From CAWDVR01 sp044869805 (GTDB lineage Bacteria; Acidobacteriota; Thermoanaerobaculia; Multivoradales; SZUA-115): a stretch of 64,000 nt of DNA. The notes beneath the pieces are model-generated. The model did no database searches. It was not told the origin of the DNA and saw only the letters and a program-made list of their open reading frames with translations. Location of the stretch: NCBI GenBank assembly GCA_044869805.1, contig JBIOXV010000088.1, positions 1-64,000 of the forward strand, read 5' to 3'. The translations under genes and the position numbers were made by a program. The first letter of the stretch is position 1, and the number at the start of each line of letters is the position of its first letter. Positions 52,401 through 60,200 of the stretch are shown piece by piece.

Positions 52401-55400
52401 TGGCCGTCGTCCACGAAGCGCATCCCCGAACCGTCGCCGCCAACCACGATGACTTCGCCGCACGGCGTCACCTCGACCCGCTGGTCCCAGCCGTGGGTCC
52501 AGCCGATGCCGAGCGGCCCCGGCTCACTGTCGCCGTTGCTCGAGTAGCTGCGCGAGAAGGAAAGCGGTATTCCTCGGCCCGGCACCTTGAAGTCGTCGCG
52601 CTGCAGGGTCAGATGGCCGTCCCAGAGGTCCACGCCCTTGACCACCAGGTGGCCGATGGGCAGCGAGTTGCGGGCGCGGTAGCTCGACTCGACCGGGCCG
52701 TGGAGCTCGTCCTCGTGGCCGTCCACGGCCGAGACTCCCGAAAGCTCCCAGAGGTAGTCGCCGGGTGGCAGCTCGACGACCGCCGGCGCGAAGCCCGAGG
52801 GGGTCACCATGTAGGAGTAGTCGCCCTGCGCCAGGCGCTCGTCGTCGAGCACGGTGATGGGGTCGCCCAGGATCGGCTCGCCCTCGGTGGTCAGGGCGTC
52901 GACGCGCCGGAACACCAGGGTCACGTCCGCCTCCTGGGTGAGGCCGAACTTGAAGACCGATCCCAGGGCGCAGGAGCGCTGGTTCAAGACGTCCACCTCC
53001 TGGCTGACCAGGGTGGGCGGCTCGACGTCGCGGAACAGGCCCTGGAAGAGCGGGATGCGGAAGCGGTCCGAGCGCACCTCGGAGGAGCCGCCGCGGTTGA
53101 GGACGAGCTCGGCCTCGTAGACCTTCTCGAGGTCGAACTCGAAGCCGCGCTGGATGGTGGCCTGGCCCTCGCCGGTGCGGCTGCTGCCCTGGGCGACGCC
53201 GATCCACTCGTCGTCCGCGTAAATGAGCAGCTCGGCGCTCCCCGCGGTGTACTCGGCGGGCAGGATGCGGTAGGCGAGCGCCACCTCCTGGGTCAGGAAG
53301 CCCTGCTCGGTGAGGCTCAGCACCTCGGGCGTGACGCCGGTGATCGACGGCTCGACGCCCCACAGCGGCGGCACCGCGAAGTTGAGGGCGCAGGGCGCCG
53401 GGAAGCAGTGCGGGATGTGCCCGTAGTCGATGCCGTCGAAGGGGTCGACCTCGTCGGGCTCGTTGTAGAAGCCGGCCCAGTAGTGGGACTCCGGCAGGTG
53501 CGCGGTGACCTCGTTCAAGCCCGGCGTGGCGCCGGCCGTGAGCCGCACTTGGTAGGCGTCGTTGCCGAGCGGCTCGGGTGCCGCAGCCGAGCCGCCGTTG
53601 GTGACCGAGACGTTCAGGCCGCGGACGTGGAGCGGGGTCCAGGTGGCGGTGTCGAGCTCCTCAGTGTAGACGTCGCCGTTCGGCCGCGTGCGCAGCTCGA
53701 TGTCTTCCTCGAGGTGCACGGGCTCGAGGCGGATCGGGCGCGGGAACTCGTGCCCCGCGCGCACCGCGTTGCCTCCCGCGTCGACCCGCGGGCCGAAGAG
53801 CTTGAAGCCGATCCACGCGCCGCAGAAGTGGCCGGGAATCTGCTCGACGAAGAGCACGCCGTAGCCGAAGCGCAGGGGCTCGCCGCCGATCTCGACGTTG
53901 CTGACCAGTACGTGGTAGGCCGAAACCGTGCTCGAGCCCATGATCACGCCGACCGCCACCTCGCGGGTGCGGGTGAGCGCGGTCAGGGACGGCACGCCGC
54001 AGTCGCCGAGCTGGGGATAGGGATCGTTGCAGGCGCCGGGCGGCACAGCGTCGGTGTGGTTCTCGAACACCACCGCGTTCTCGAAGCCCGCCGCGAGGTT
54101 GACGCAGGTTTCGATCTGCGGCAGCGGGGGCCCGACGTTGAAGTCCACCGGCACGTTGGCGACCGGGTTGCCGAAGCGGTCTTCGGCCGCGATGTGCAGG
54201 GTGTCGACCCAGGACCCGGCGTCGCCTTGGAACTCGTCCCCGCTGCGGTCGGTTCGCCGCAGCGCCTCGGGCGGGCCGGGCACGCCGACGGCGGTGAAGG
54301 GTTGCGGCAGGGTGACGAGCCCACCGCGGCCGGTGGCCGTGGCCTCGACCTGGTTGATCAGCGCCTGCGTCAGGTAGCGGTCGGCCTCGTGGCGGCGCAC
54401 GAAGACGGGATCGGCCGCGGTCGAGGTGCCGAGCCGCAGGCGTGCCTCGGCGATGCCTCGGCGGTCGGTCAGGACAGTGGCCTCCGGGCCCTCGCCGCCG
54501 CCCTCGCCTGAGAGCTTGCCGCCGCCGGAGTACGAGGAGAAGCGCACCTCGGCGCCCTCGACCGGCCGGTTCTCGGCGTCGAGCACCTGCACCGCCAGCG
54601 CCGTGGGCAGCAGCTCGTCGACCTCGCCCTGCTGGCCGTCGGTGGCCCCCAGCTTGATCATTCTGGCTGCCGCCAGCGGGTCCTGGTTGGGCTCCGGCGA
54701 GTAGGGCGCGGCGAGCGCGTCGGCGAGGAAGTCCAACACCCAGTTGTCGGGCTCCTCGGTGGTGGCGCCGCCGGCCAGGCCGCCGGAGAGGAAGTAGCCG
54801 CCGGCGCCGCTCGCCGGATCGTCCACCCGCCACACCGAGCCCTGCCAGGCGTTGAGCGCCACGCGGGCGACCGGCACCTCGACCACCAAGCCCAGCCGCG
54901 CCCAGTTCTCGATCTCGGCCTCGACTGCCGCCGGGTGGTCGAGGGTCGGCAGCAGCGCCGCCACGTTGCCGGCGTCGATCGAGACCACCTGCTGGCCGAG
55001 CTGGCGCGCCAGGCCCAGGCCCTTGTCGGCCGAGATGCTCTGGACAAGAAGCTCCTGCTCGAAGACGCTGTGCTCGAGCGCCGAGCCCTGGAGGGCGGAG
55101 AGGCGCAGGAACGAGGCGGCTGCCCCGGCGTCCGCCGGCGGCGCGAAGGGCTCGGCGACGCGCAGCGCGGCATCGAGGGTCACGCCCTCCCACACGAAGT
55201 TCAGCGGCAGGCCGGCGGCCGACTCGATCGCCACCGCGTTGGCGGCGATCACCACTGCCGGCAGCGGCCGTACCAGCCCGACGGCGAACAGCCCGGCGAG
55301 CTCGCGCTCGCCCTCGTCCCAGCTCTCGCCGTAGCCGAGCGCCAGGCTGGAGAGGATGCGGGCGCCGAGCGACTCCTCGTCGCCGGCCGCGCCGCCCTCG

Positions 55401-57214
55401 TCGGCACGCGGCAGGAAGCGCTGCGCCCCGAGGCCCACCGCGTAGTAGCCGCCGGCGACCGCCGTCTGCTCGACCCGCTCGCCGCCGTAGGGCCCCGCGA
55501 GGTGGACCTCCAGGCGGTGGCGCTCACCCATCGCGATCGGCTCCGCGCCCACCGCCAGCGGCCGGCCGTCGAGGCGCAGCACCGGCCGCAGCGACACCAG
55601 GTAGACCGGCACGCCCTCGAGCCCGCCGAAGAGGTTGACGGTGCGGTGATCGTCCACCGTGGCCGGGATGTAGGAGAGCGTCAGCCGATGGCCGACGACC
55701 TCGGCGAGCGGCAGCTCGAGGTCGAGCGATGCCGCGTCGGTCTCCGCCTCGCCGGTGCGGGCCACGATGCGCACCCGGTGGCGGAGCGCCTCCGGCAGCA
55801 CCGCTCCCTCGCCGGTGATCGCCACCACCACCGCCGGCGGCGAGCTGGGCAGCAGTCCAACCCGCTCCGGCCGCACGGCGCGCGAGCCGAGCTGGGCCGC
55901 GTAGGAGGGCTGGCCCGGCTGGCCCGCCAGGTAGGTTTCCACCTGCTGGCGCACGACACCCAGGGGGTCGAGAGTCTGCGGCGCGGCGAGGTAGGAGGTC
56001 ACGGCACCCGCCGCCGAGAAACCCATCTGGCGCAGCACGCCGGTCGGGAGCGCGACATCCACCGTCTTGACCGCGGGGAGCAGCGGCACCCAGCTCTTGC
56101 CCGAGAAGTCCACCACCGCGCCGCGGTAGTTGGCGTAGGGAGCCCGCGCCTCGACCCAGGTGTGCTCCACCTCGACCGCGGCCAGCCGCCCGCCGCGGAC
56201 CACCGGGCGGTGGGCCACGCCGGCACGGGCCAGGGCCGCGGGCACGGAGTTGGGATCGGCCACCCCGAGGCTCGCCGCCGCCGCCTCGATCGGCAGCTCG
56301 ATCACGCCGTGGACGTAGCGGGCCGCGAGGCCCGAGGCGCGAAACAGGGCGAGCAGCAGGCTCGCCTGGTCGACGTCGTTGCCGGCCTTCTGGCGCAGGG
56401 TTTCGACGGCGCCCTTCATGCCGCCGCCGTACCACTCGGTCGCCACCTCGTTCCTGACCAGCTCGTAGAGGCGCACGTAGTCGTGGTCGAGGGCCGCCGC
56501 CTGGGCCAGGATCTCGTCGGCGAACGGCGCGTCCGCGGTCGGCGCCAAGTCCGCGCCGCCCTCCGCCGGGTCGGTGGCGTCGAGATAGGCGGGGACGATC
56601 GGCGGCGAGGTCACGGGCGGCCGAGCCGCCAGGCCGGTCGGGCGGTACGGGAGCTGGCTGGCGCGCAGGATCGGCGGTCGCTCCTCCTCCACGCTCTCCT
56701 CGAGGAAGGGGCCAACCGCGGCCAGGGCGGCGCGTACCCGATCCTCGACCGCGCCGGGCACCGCCCGCTTGCCCGCCAGCGCGCCGCGCAGCTCGGCCAT
56801 GGGCCCGTCGAGCGGCGCCAGGAAGCGGGAGCGGGCCGCGGCGTAGCGCGCCTCGGCCGCGGCCAGGCGGGCGAAGGCCTCGGCCGAGCCGCCCGCCTCC
56901 TCCAGCCGCCTGCGCACCGAGGCGAAGCGCTCGGCGGCCAGCAGGTCGGCCGCCACCAGCGCGTCGTAGGCGGCCAGCACCGCGGGCAGACTGGCCGGCG
57001 AGGCGGCCTTGCCGAGAGCGCCGGCGTCCGCTCCGCCGAGCCCGGCTTCCCGGCCGGCCACTCGCGCCATCCCGGAGAGCGCGGCCCGAAGCTCGGCCGC
57101 CTCGCGCGGCCGCTCCGGCCTGGCGGCCCGCGCTGCCGCGGGCATCGCGAGCGCGGCGACCAGCACCGCGGCGATCGCCCGCGCGAAGATCCTGTTCTCG
57201 ACAGCTCTCCTCAT
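46490..57214 (-). CDS. giant secreted Rhs/YD-repeat polymorphic toxin
   Basis: The 3574-residue protein starts at an ATG that overlaps the upstream stop (ATGA) and has a signal peptide (MRRAVENRIFARAIAAVLVAALAMPAAARA). At about 285-380 is a transglutaminase-like domain whose Cys motif GxCxD reads GNDVD, so it is probably inactive. Ig-like and invasin-like segments follow. At about 1525 a DUF6531-type entry (DLWDGHLTLQRDDFKVPG, SRSYSSNG) opens some 1600 residues of YD repeats (YDAAGNQ, YDALNRL, and so on). The Rhs core ends at YVDPSGRHPE (about 3200), the usual self-cleavage point. The last 370 residues are variable: a helical linker, then a 110-residue domain beginning GVLPNASKIRFVV and ending VPGSVRIEA that I do not recognise and take as the toxin. 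The shell should hold and deliver this tip. Downstream is a coupled candidate immunity gene. No T6SS or Tc genes are nearby, so delivery is unclear. Confidence 0.92.
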   Translation of the reverse strand: MRRAVENRIFARAIAAVLVAALAMPAAARAARPERPREAAELRAALSGMARVAGREAGLGGADAGALGKAASPASLPAVLAAYDALVAADLLAAERFASVRRRLEEAGGSAEAFARLAAAEARYAAARSRFLAPLDGPMAELRGALAGKRAVPGAVEDRVRAALAAVGPFLEESVEEERPPILRASQLPYRPTGLAARPPVTSPPIVPAYLDATDPAEGGADLAPTADAPFADEILAQAAALDHDYVRLYELVRNEVATEWYGGGMKGAVETLRQKAGNDVDQASLLLALFRASGLAARYVHGVIELPIEAAAASLGVADPNSVPAALARAGVAHRPVVRGGRLAAVEVEHTWVEARAPYANYRGAVVDFSGKSWVPLLPAVKTVDVALPTGVLRQMGFSAAGAVTSYLAAPQTLDPLGVVRQQVETYLAGQPGQPSYAAQLGSRAVRPERVGLLPSSPPAVVVAITGEGAVLPEALRHRVRIVARTGEAETDAASLDLELPLAEVVGHRLTLSYIPATVDDHRTVNLFGGLEGVPVYLVSLRPVLRLDGRPLAVGAEPIAMGERHRLEVHLAGPYGGERVEQTAVAGGYYAVGLGAQRFLPRADEGGAAGDEESLGARILSSLALGYGESWDEGERELAGLFAVGLVRPLPAVVIAANAVAIESAAGLPLNFVWEGVTLDAALRVAEPFAPPADAGAAASFLRLSALQGSALEHSVFEQELLVQSISADKGLGLARQLGQQVVSIDAGNVAALLPTLDHPAAVEAEIENWARLGLVVEVPVARVALNAWQGSVWRVDDPASGAGGYFLSGGLAGGATTEEPDNWVLDFLADALAAPYSPEPNQDPLAAARMIKLGATDGQQGEVDELLPTALAVQVLDAENRPVEGAEVRFSSYSGGGKLSGEGGGEGPEATVLTDRRGIAEARLRLGTSTAADPVFVRRHEADRYLTQALINQVEATATGRGGLVTLPQPFTAVGVPGPPEALRRTDRSGDEFQGDAGSWVDTLHIAAEDRFGNPVANVPVDFNVGPPLPQIETCVNLAAGFENAVVFENHTDAVPPGACNDPYPQLGDCGVPSLTALTRTREVAVGVIMGSSTVSAYHVLVSNVEIGGEPLRFGYGVLFVEQIPGHFCGAWIGFKLFGPRVDAGGNAVRAGHEFPRPIRLEPVHLEEDIELRTRPNGDVYTEELDTATWTPLHVRGLNVSVTNGGSAAAPEPLGNDAYQVRLTAGATPGLNEVTAHLPESHYWAGFYNEPDEVDPFDGIDYGHIPHCFPAPCALNFAVPPLWGVEPSITGVTPEVLSLTEQGFLTQEVALAYRILPAEYTAGSAELLIYADDEWIGVAQGSSRTGEGQATIQRGFEFDLEKVYEAELVLNRGGSSEVRSDRFRIPLFQGLFRDVEPPTLVSQEVDVLNQRSCALGSVFKFGLTQEADVTLVFRRVDALTTEGEPILGDPITVLDDERLAQGDYSYMVTPSGFAPAVVELPPGDYLWELSGVSAVDGHEDELHGPVESSYRARNSLPIGHLVVKGVDLWDGHLTLQRDDFKVPGRGIPLSFSRSYSSNGDSEPGPLGIGWTHGWDQRVEVTPCGEVIVVGGDGSGMRFVDDGQGGLKPLKGSHGTLRANPADLSFDFYTTAGVRYHYGLQANGKWPLALIEDPNGNTTTLRYETGVRGPRLAAVTDAAGRELRLRHSLLNFALTPPTEVITGVEGPGGIALVLSYDGFGHLARVEREPHPAQAGGEPRPSRIETYRYALPPEHGLLDRDLLLEIKDEVTGAARQYAYERSAVGLQGDILVPTSHVTELIEPLGGKTTFELDVTNLADPDGEPELTTRVEDRRGKTTTYTLNRYGSPLAIEDPLGHRTETTWAPDDIVMTSRKDPNGVTTTFTYDGDGNLLTESVEVTDFEGHTETLLEMQEYAPAGQFSRPGIKNRVARRTDRKGAVTELEYDARGNLTRQSTAITGGSAVEVRHTYLSNGDLATTRDPRGSVTTFTYDAYGNVASHRDPLNSVASTEWDARSRAVRRTDELGRATTMAYDVLDRLVEVRPPQAAGDTGPPVLATEHDDAARTMVTVDLGGRRTETRFDLEGRMVEVRNAAGGTRAYGYDAEGNKTLESTWFDAATPRFDTTFVYDDAGRLTERHEPLGRTTTYERDGLGNPTREVLSDSTAPAFAPRETITQYDELSRALRVRRPFEDGTVEVATQYDGEGNAVLLVDPLGRRTELTYDALNRLVTQVEPEWKPGSPRTTTYRYDPAGNLVEERLANQPADRVRVSEYDALNRLVRQVDGTGGVTVYEYDAVGNNTRQVDPLLNQTTFAYDARNRLTTRSEHLTRVTAPPRVVTTGFGYDAVDNLVEERWPNGNTVEHRYDLLGRRIETRDDLGVLATYGYDARGNRVRSADANGNVTETDYDALDRVREQRLPEDRIRSFAWDAAGNPASSTDARGHTRTYRHDRLNRLLESKEPAPFGYTVSYTYDRAGNQLSEADRRGNARTFDYDALNRLAAEHDPEPLSYSVAYTYDALGNQTSETDRRGIVTEHRYDAEGRRVETRRSGVTLSTASYDAAGNQRFATDANGHTTGYEYDERNLLLAENRPLAAITGFVLDDLGDRVRETDPEGRASTFAYDARRRLISSANGAGDTTLYGYDGQGNRTSMEQPEGGEWLYRFDAADRLREVEDPLGRVTAYSYDGNGNRTAVTDANLHTRGFGYDELDRLQAMVYPGGALETYGYDANGNRTTVTDPKGQVATSTFDEVNRETLRQYSAAVPSTGDDLESIATVYDPNNNPTSVTEVYTGPSGTRTTTKTYDSFDRLVSVTDPRGETISYAYDTNGNRTRLTDPDGRLTLYAFDELNRMTSATVQVAGITEYSYFKDSRLKRVIYPNGSRSSYAYDPAGRLATLDNSQGTTAVISSFAYTYDKNGNRLEQRETNGGALEVTTYAYDLADRLAGVVYPDKEVEYLYDAAGNRVHERVEAAGTLLADKTYVYDARDRLLSVADAIAPAATVTYGYDANGNQVSRTQAGVATEFVVDARDQIAEVRRGGTLLETYRYDYQGLRIRKAGEAGPVRYVYDDQSVLLQTDDAGNTVAKYEYGPDRLLSLLHAAEGRQFYLFDALGSVVNLVKPDGALAARYQWDAWGNLRATAGSSFNPFGFTGYEKDPATGLFYAKARFYDPETALFLSEDPVAGNATRPPSLHKYLYAFQNPTVYVDPSGRHPELKKYEQELDAFADSMETLIQILSQTPLAQTEEGKKLIASLAKDAGMWAGVARFGEARVRDLNYAINFLWFMSILSGSVKPEELPPGMAEELKGDFEATVRFGQNMAAALRYIKEHPIEVGAQAIDAAKKFGLDALKFLVRLASDDPEAVFKAYEKGTEGVLNLMTAYFSAEFSGAGQVMSGLKSTVGRWTDDAMGFFRGKRPNVDLPDASARRAAEHQAGTSAAHAAERKAVEAAPAAGVPTFRVQGGVLPNASKIRFVVDAEGKLAIVGTDRLHITVGQEKRAMEFLAKRGETAVLVRFELRPEFVERMRAESVRQAAGKAHPNLPQRVDEHLAPDQFGVPEGWFDELLENVVPGSVRIEAAKP

Positions 57215-60200
57215 GGCAAGCAACCCTCGAAGGGCCGGCGGTTCGACTGGCCGTTGCCCTGGAGCGAGGCCGCCACGAGCGAGCCGTGGATCACCCCGTT
57301 GTTGAACTGCACCGCGGCGTAGGGGGCGAGGATCGAGCCCTCGACGCCGATCGAGCTCATCTGCAGGCTGGTCGCCTGGTGGAAGTTGAACAGCACCCGC
57401 TCGCGCGCCGGGCCGCTCAGGCTGAAGCCGAAGTTCTGCATCGCGGCGCTCGTCCCCGCGAGGTTGACCACCACCGACGAGCCGGCCGGGGCCTGGATGG
57501 TGAAGCTCGAGGCGGTCTGGAGCTGGGCGGTGGTGAGCGTGAAGACGTTGCGCACGGGGTCGGTGCCGGTGAGCGTGATGGCGCCCCACGGCGTCACCTG
57601 CGTGCTGCCGTTGGCGGCGAGCGCGGCGAGCGACGCCGAGCGCGCCTGCTGCGCGGTGCGTTCGGCCGCGAAGTCGATCGGCGCGCCCTGGCGCACCACA
57701 CCGTCCGGCACGTTGACGTTCAAGATCTGCTGGGTCAGGCCGTAGACCACGTCGCCGCCGCGCACCGTGCCGTTGGCGAAGCTGAGGTGCCCGCCCGCCA
57801 CCAGCACGTCCTGGGCGCCGGGCGGGTTGGGCTCCAGCTCGCCGACGCTGTAACTGTTGAGCTGCACACTGCCGCCCGCCGCCATGCGGCCCTCGGTATC
57901 CGAGCCGTTCTGCGCCAGGTTGCCGAACACGAAGACGTTGAAGCCGCCGGCGAGCCCCAGCGGCGTGGCGGAGCAGCCGCCCCCGCCGCCGCACTCCAAG
58001 GTGTTGTAGCCCTCGAGCGCGTCCGCGAGCGACTCGGCGCGGTCGCGGTCCGGGCCCTGCGGGTGGCTGCCCGGCGGGAAGGCGGCGAGGAAGTCGTCCG
58101 CCGCCGCCGCGCTCGGCGCGATGAACGGGTCGGCGCCGGCCAGCAGGTTGAAGCGCGTGGCCACGAGCTGGCGCGCCAGCTTGGTCGCAGCGTCCGGCCC
58201 ACCGTAGTCGAGCAGCGCGGCGATCGCCTCGGCGTCGTAGGTCACGCCGCCAATAAGCAGCTCCTCGGCCGGCCACTCGCTCTGGTGGTTCTTCCAGTAG
58301 CCGGGGCTCCGCGGGCAGGTCTCGCTCGCCAGCTCCTCGACGATCAGCGCCAGGCCCTCACGGTCGTGGACCACCGCGCCTTCGGCGCTCTCGATCTCGA
58401 GCGCGAAGTGCTCGTCGCCCTCGGTCACGGCATCGCCGAGCACGGTGATCGGCACCGCCTTGGAGCTCTCGCGGGCGGCGATGGTCTGCGTGACCTCGAG
58501 CGCCGCCTGGTAGTCGGAGCCGGCGGTGGCCGTGCCGTCCGCGGTCGAGGTGACGACCGTCACCGGCTGCGGGCTGGCGCAGGAGAGGCGCAGCTCGAAG
58601 CTCGCCTCGGTCTCGCCGCCGGCCTCCGGCTCGTGGGCCAGCGTGTCCCCCACCACCAGCACCGGCGTGTCGAGCGAGAACAGCTCGAAGCCGTCGAAGT
58701 AGGCGTCGGCTGCGCCCTCCTCGCCGTAGCGCACGGCGATCAGCCGCACCCGCACCCAGCCGGTGCCGGCCGGCGCCTCGCGCACGTCGGAGACCTCGAG
58801 CCACTCCTCGGCCGCCGCCAGCTCGCCGGAGTCGAAGCTCGCCAGCACCGCCGCGTTGGCCTGGTCGCGGTACTCCAGCACCAGGCGCGCGGCGTCGGCG
58901 GGCACCTCGTCGCGGGTGCGCACGAAGCCGCGGAAAGCGAAGCGCTGGCCGCCGGCGGCGATCGCCTCTTCGTAGGCCGCCAGGCTCACGTCCTGGGCGA
59001 GCTCGGCTTCCGGCACTTCGCCGGCGAAGAACGAGTAGCCGCCCTCGACCGCCGCGGGGTCGTCGCCGCCGCGGCGCTGCCACGAGCTGCTCTGGACCTC
59101 GTCCCAGCCCGGGACCTCACCGCCGGAGAGCGCCGCCTCGGCGCCGGCGTTGGCCAGCAGGTTGGGGCCGGCGCAGCTCTCGTCGTCGACGACCGTCACC
59201 GTGGCTTCGCCGTCGGCGAGCGTGCCGCGGCTCGGGTTCGAGAGCGTGACGCGGAAGGTCTCGTCGCCCTCGAGCACCACGTCGCCGGAGACCGTGACGC
59301 GGAGCTCGGCGGTGGCGGCACCGGCCGGGACCGTGACCTGGCCGGACTTCTGGACGTAGTCCTGGCCGGCGAGGGCCGTGCCGTCGGCGGTCGCGAAGCT
59401 GACCGTCAGGTCCTCGTCGATCGGCGCCGAAAGCGACACGGTCAGCACCGCCTCGGCCGGCGGCGGGTCGCCGTGGCCTTCCTCGACGCTCGCGTCCGCG
59501 ATCGCCACCGTCACCTGGCAGCCGCCGGTGTTGTAGGCCTCGAGCTGCGCCTTCAGGTTGTTGGCCTGGGTGCGCGCGGAGCCGGTGGGGTTGCTGCCCG
59601 GCGGGTGCGCCGCCAGGAAGCTGTCGGCCTGCGCCACCACCGGCTGGATCGACGGGCTCGAGCCCGCGAGCAGGTTGAACTTGGTGGCCACGAGCTGGCG
59701 CGCCAGCTTGGTCGCCGCGTCGCTGCCGCCGTAGCCCAGGAAGGTCGAGAGCTGCGAGGCGTTGTAGGTGACGCCGCCGAGCACGAGCTGCTGCGCCGGC
59801 CAGGCGGACGGGTGCGTCTTCCAGTAGCCGGGGCTCTTGGGGCAGAAGACCGCGGTCACTTCGTCGTCGGCGATCGTGCCGGTGGCCTCGGCGTCGGCGA
59901 GCGTGGCGTTCACCGGAGCCGAGAGCGTCGCGCGGAACGTCTCGTCCGGCTCGTCGGTCGCATCGCCAAGCAGGCCGACGGTCACCGTCTTGCTGGTCTC
60001 GCCGGCCGCGAAGGCGAGCGTTCCGGAGGCGGCGGTGTAGTCGGCGCCTGCCGTGGCCGTGAGGTCGGCCGTGGCGAAGGCCACGCTCACCTCGCGGTTG
60101 CCGGCGCGCGACAGGCTGACCGTGAAGGTGATCGCGGCGGCGCTCTCGCCGGCCGCGGCGTCGGCGATCGAGATCGCGGGCGTGATGAGGACCAGCGTCA

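Noticed and set aside
46589..54511. A 2640-codon open frame antisense to the Rhs gene
   Set aside because: The true gene has strong GC3 bias and YD repeats on the other strand; the antisense frame has no recognisable domain, no ribosome binding site and skewed Val/Gly/Arg/Leu content. It is a shadow.
57215..58276. N-terminal extension of the Rhs frame
   Set aside because: It overlaps the choice-of-anchor A domain of the upstream gene; the ATGA-coupled start with signal peptide is better.
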